From an uncultured Collinsella sp. (lineage in GTDB: Bacteria > Actinomycetota > Coriobacteriia > Coriobacteriales > Coriobacteriaceae): a DNA stretch of 5,491 bases. Below, piece by piece: positions 5,445 to 5,491 of this stretch. The notes beneath the pieces are model-generated. The model saw nothing but the letters and a program-made list of their open reading frames with translations, was not told the origin of the DNA and did no database searches. Location of the stretch: assembly GCA_900551185.1 (NCBI GenBank), contig URVF01000112.1:1-5491 (forward strand). The letters are read 5' to 3'. The position numbers and the translations under genes were made by a program. Position 1 is the first letter of the stretch; every line of letters starts with the position of its first letter.

Positions 5445-5491
5445 CTGTCTCTTATACACATCTCCGAGCCCACGAGACTAGGCATGATCTC
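5445..5491. other. Untrimmed Illumina Nextera adapter with i7 index (not genomic)
   Basis: CTGTCTCTTATACACATCT at 5445-5463 is the Tn5 mosaic end used in Nextera libraries. CCGAGCCCACGAGAC (5464-5478) is the remainder of the read-1 adapter. TAGGCATG (5479-5486) fits an 8-base i7 index, matching Nextera N706 from memory. ATCTC (5487-5491) is the start of the flow-cell P7 segment. The order and lengths match adapter read-through exactly. The base C at 5445 could also be genomic. Confidence 0.98.

Noticed and set aside
5445..5463. Tn5/IS50 mosaic end suggesting a transposon insertion
   Set aside because: It is followed directly by the Nextera adapter and an index rather than IS50 sequence, so it is library chemistry, not a mobile element.

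Overview
The window most likely comes from a high-GC gut actinobacterium of the class Coriobacteriia, and a Collinsella-like genome is my best guess. That rests on the GC-rich codon use, the actinobacterial-type groES-groEL operon, and a GroEL with a short C-terminal tail. No 16S or other taxonomic marker is present, so the genus is inferred.

Positions 1-2265 hold a heat-shock chaperonin operon on the minus strand. A candidate promoter with an AT-rich palindrome lies at about 2230-2265. A GC-rich hairpin in the 5' leader (2159-2179) is followed by groES (2137-1844), a 96-base gap with two mutually exclusive hairpins, groEL (1747-110), and a long inverted repeat after the stop (33-83). No canonical CIRCE or HAIR heat-shock operator was found upstream of groES.

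Positions 2266-3057 carry no convincing gene but are rich in structure. The main element is a roughly 211-base fold-back (2275-2485) whose inner arms pair perfectly over 27 bp. Two inverted copies of a 26-base motif (TGCTGAATACTCC, six variable bases, TGCACGG) lie at 2563-2588 and 2775-2800. The CTGAATAC core of this motif also occurs in an outer arm of the fold-back. A plus-strand terminator-like hairpin overlaps one copy. A direct repeat (TATGCAA twice, 21 bases apart) and hairpins that may end the next gene complete the region.

Positions 3058-5444 carry two divergent metal-dependent hydrolases separated by 168 bases. On the minus strand is a complete YtcJ-like (Amidohydro_3) amidohydrolase. 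On the plus strand is the N-terminal half of an M20-family amidohydrolase/aminoacylase. They may act on related amide or acyl-amino-acid substrates, but nothing in the sequence identifies a substrate.

Positions 5445-5491 are not genomic. They match the Illumina Nextera read-through adapter, an 8-base i7 index and the start of the flow-cell adapter. The contig therefore ends in untrimmed adapter, and the M20 reading frame acquires a false tail ending LLYTSPSPRD.
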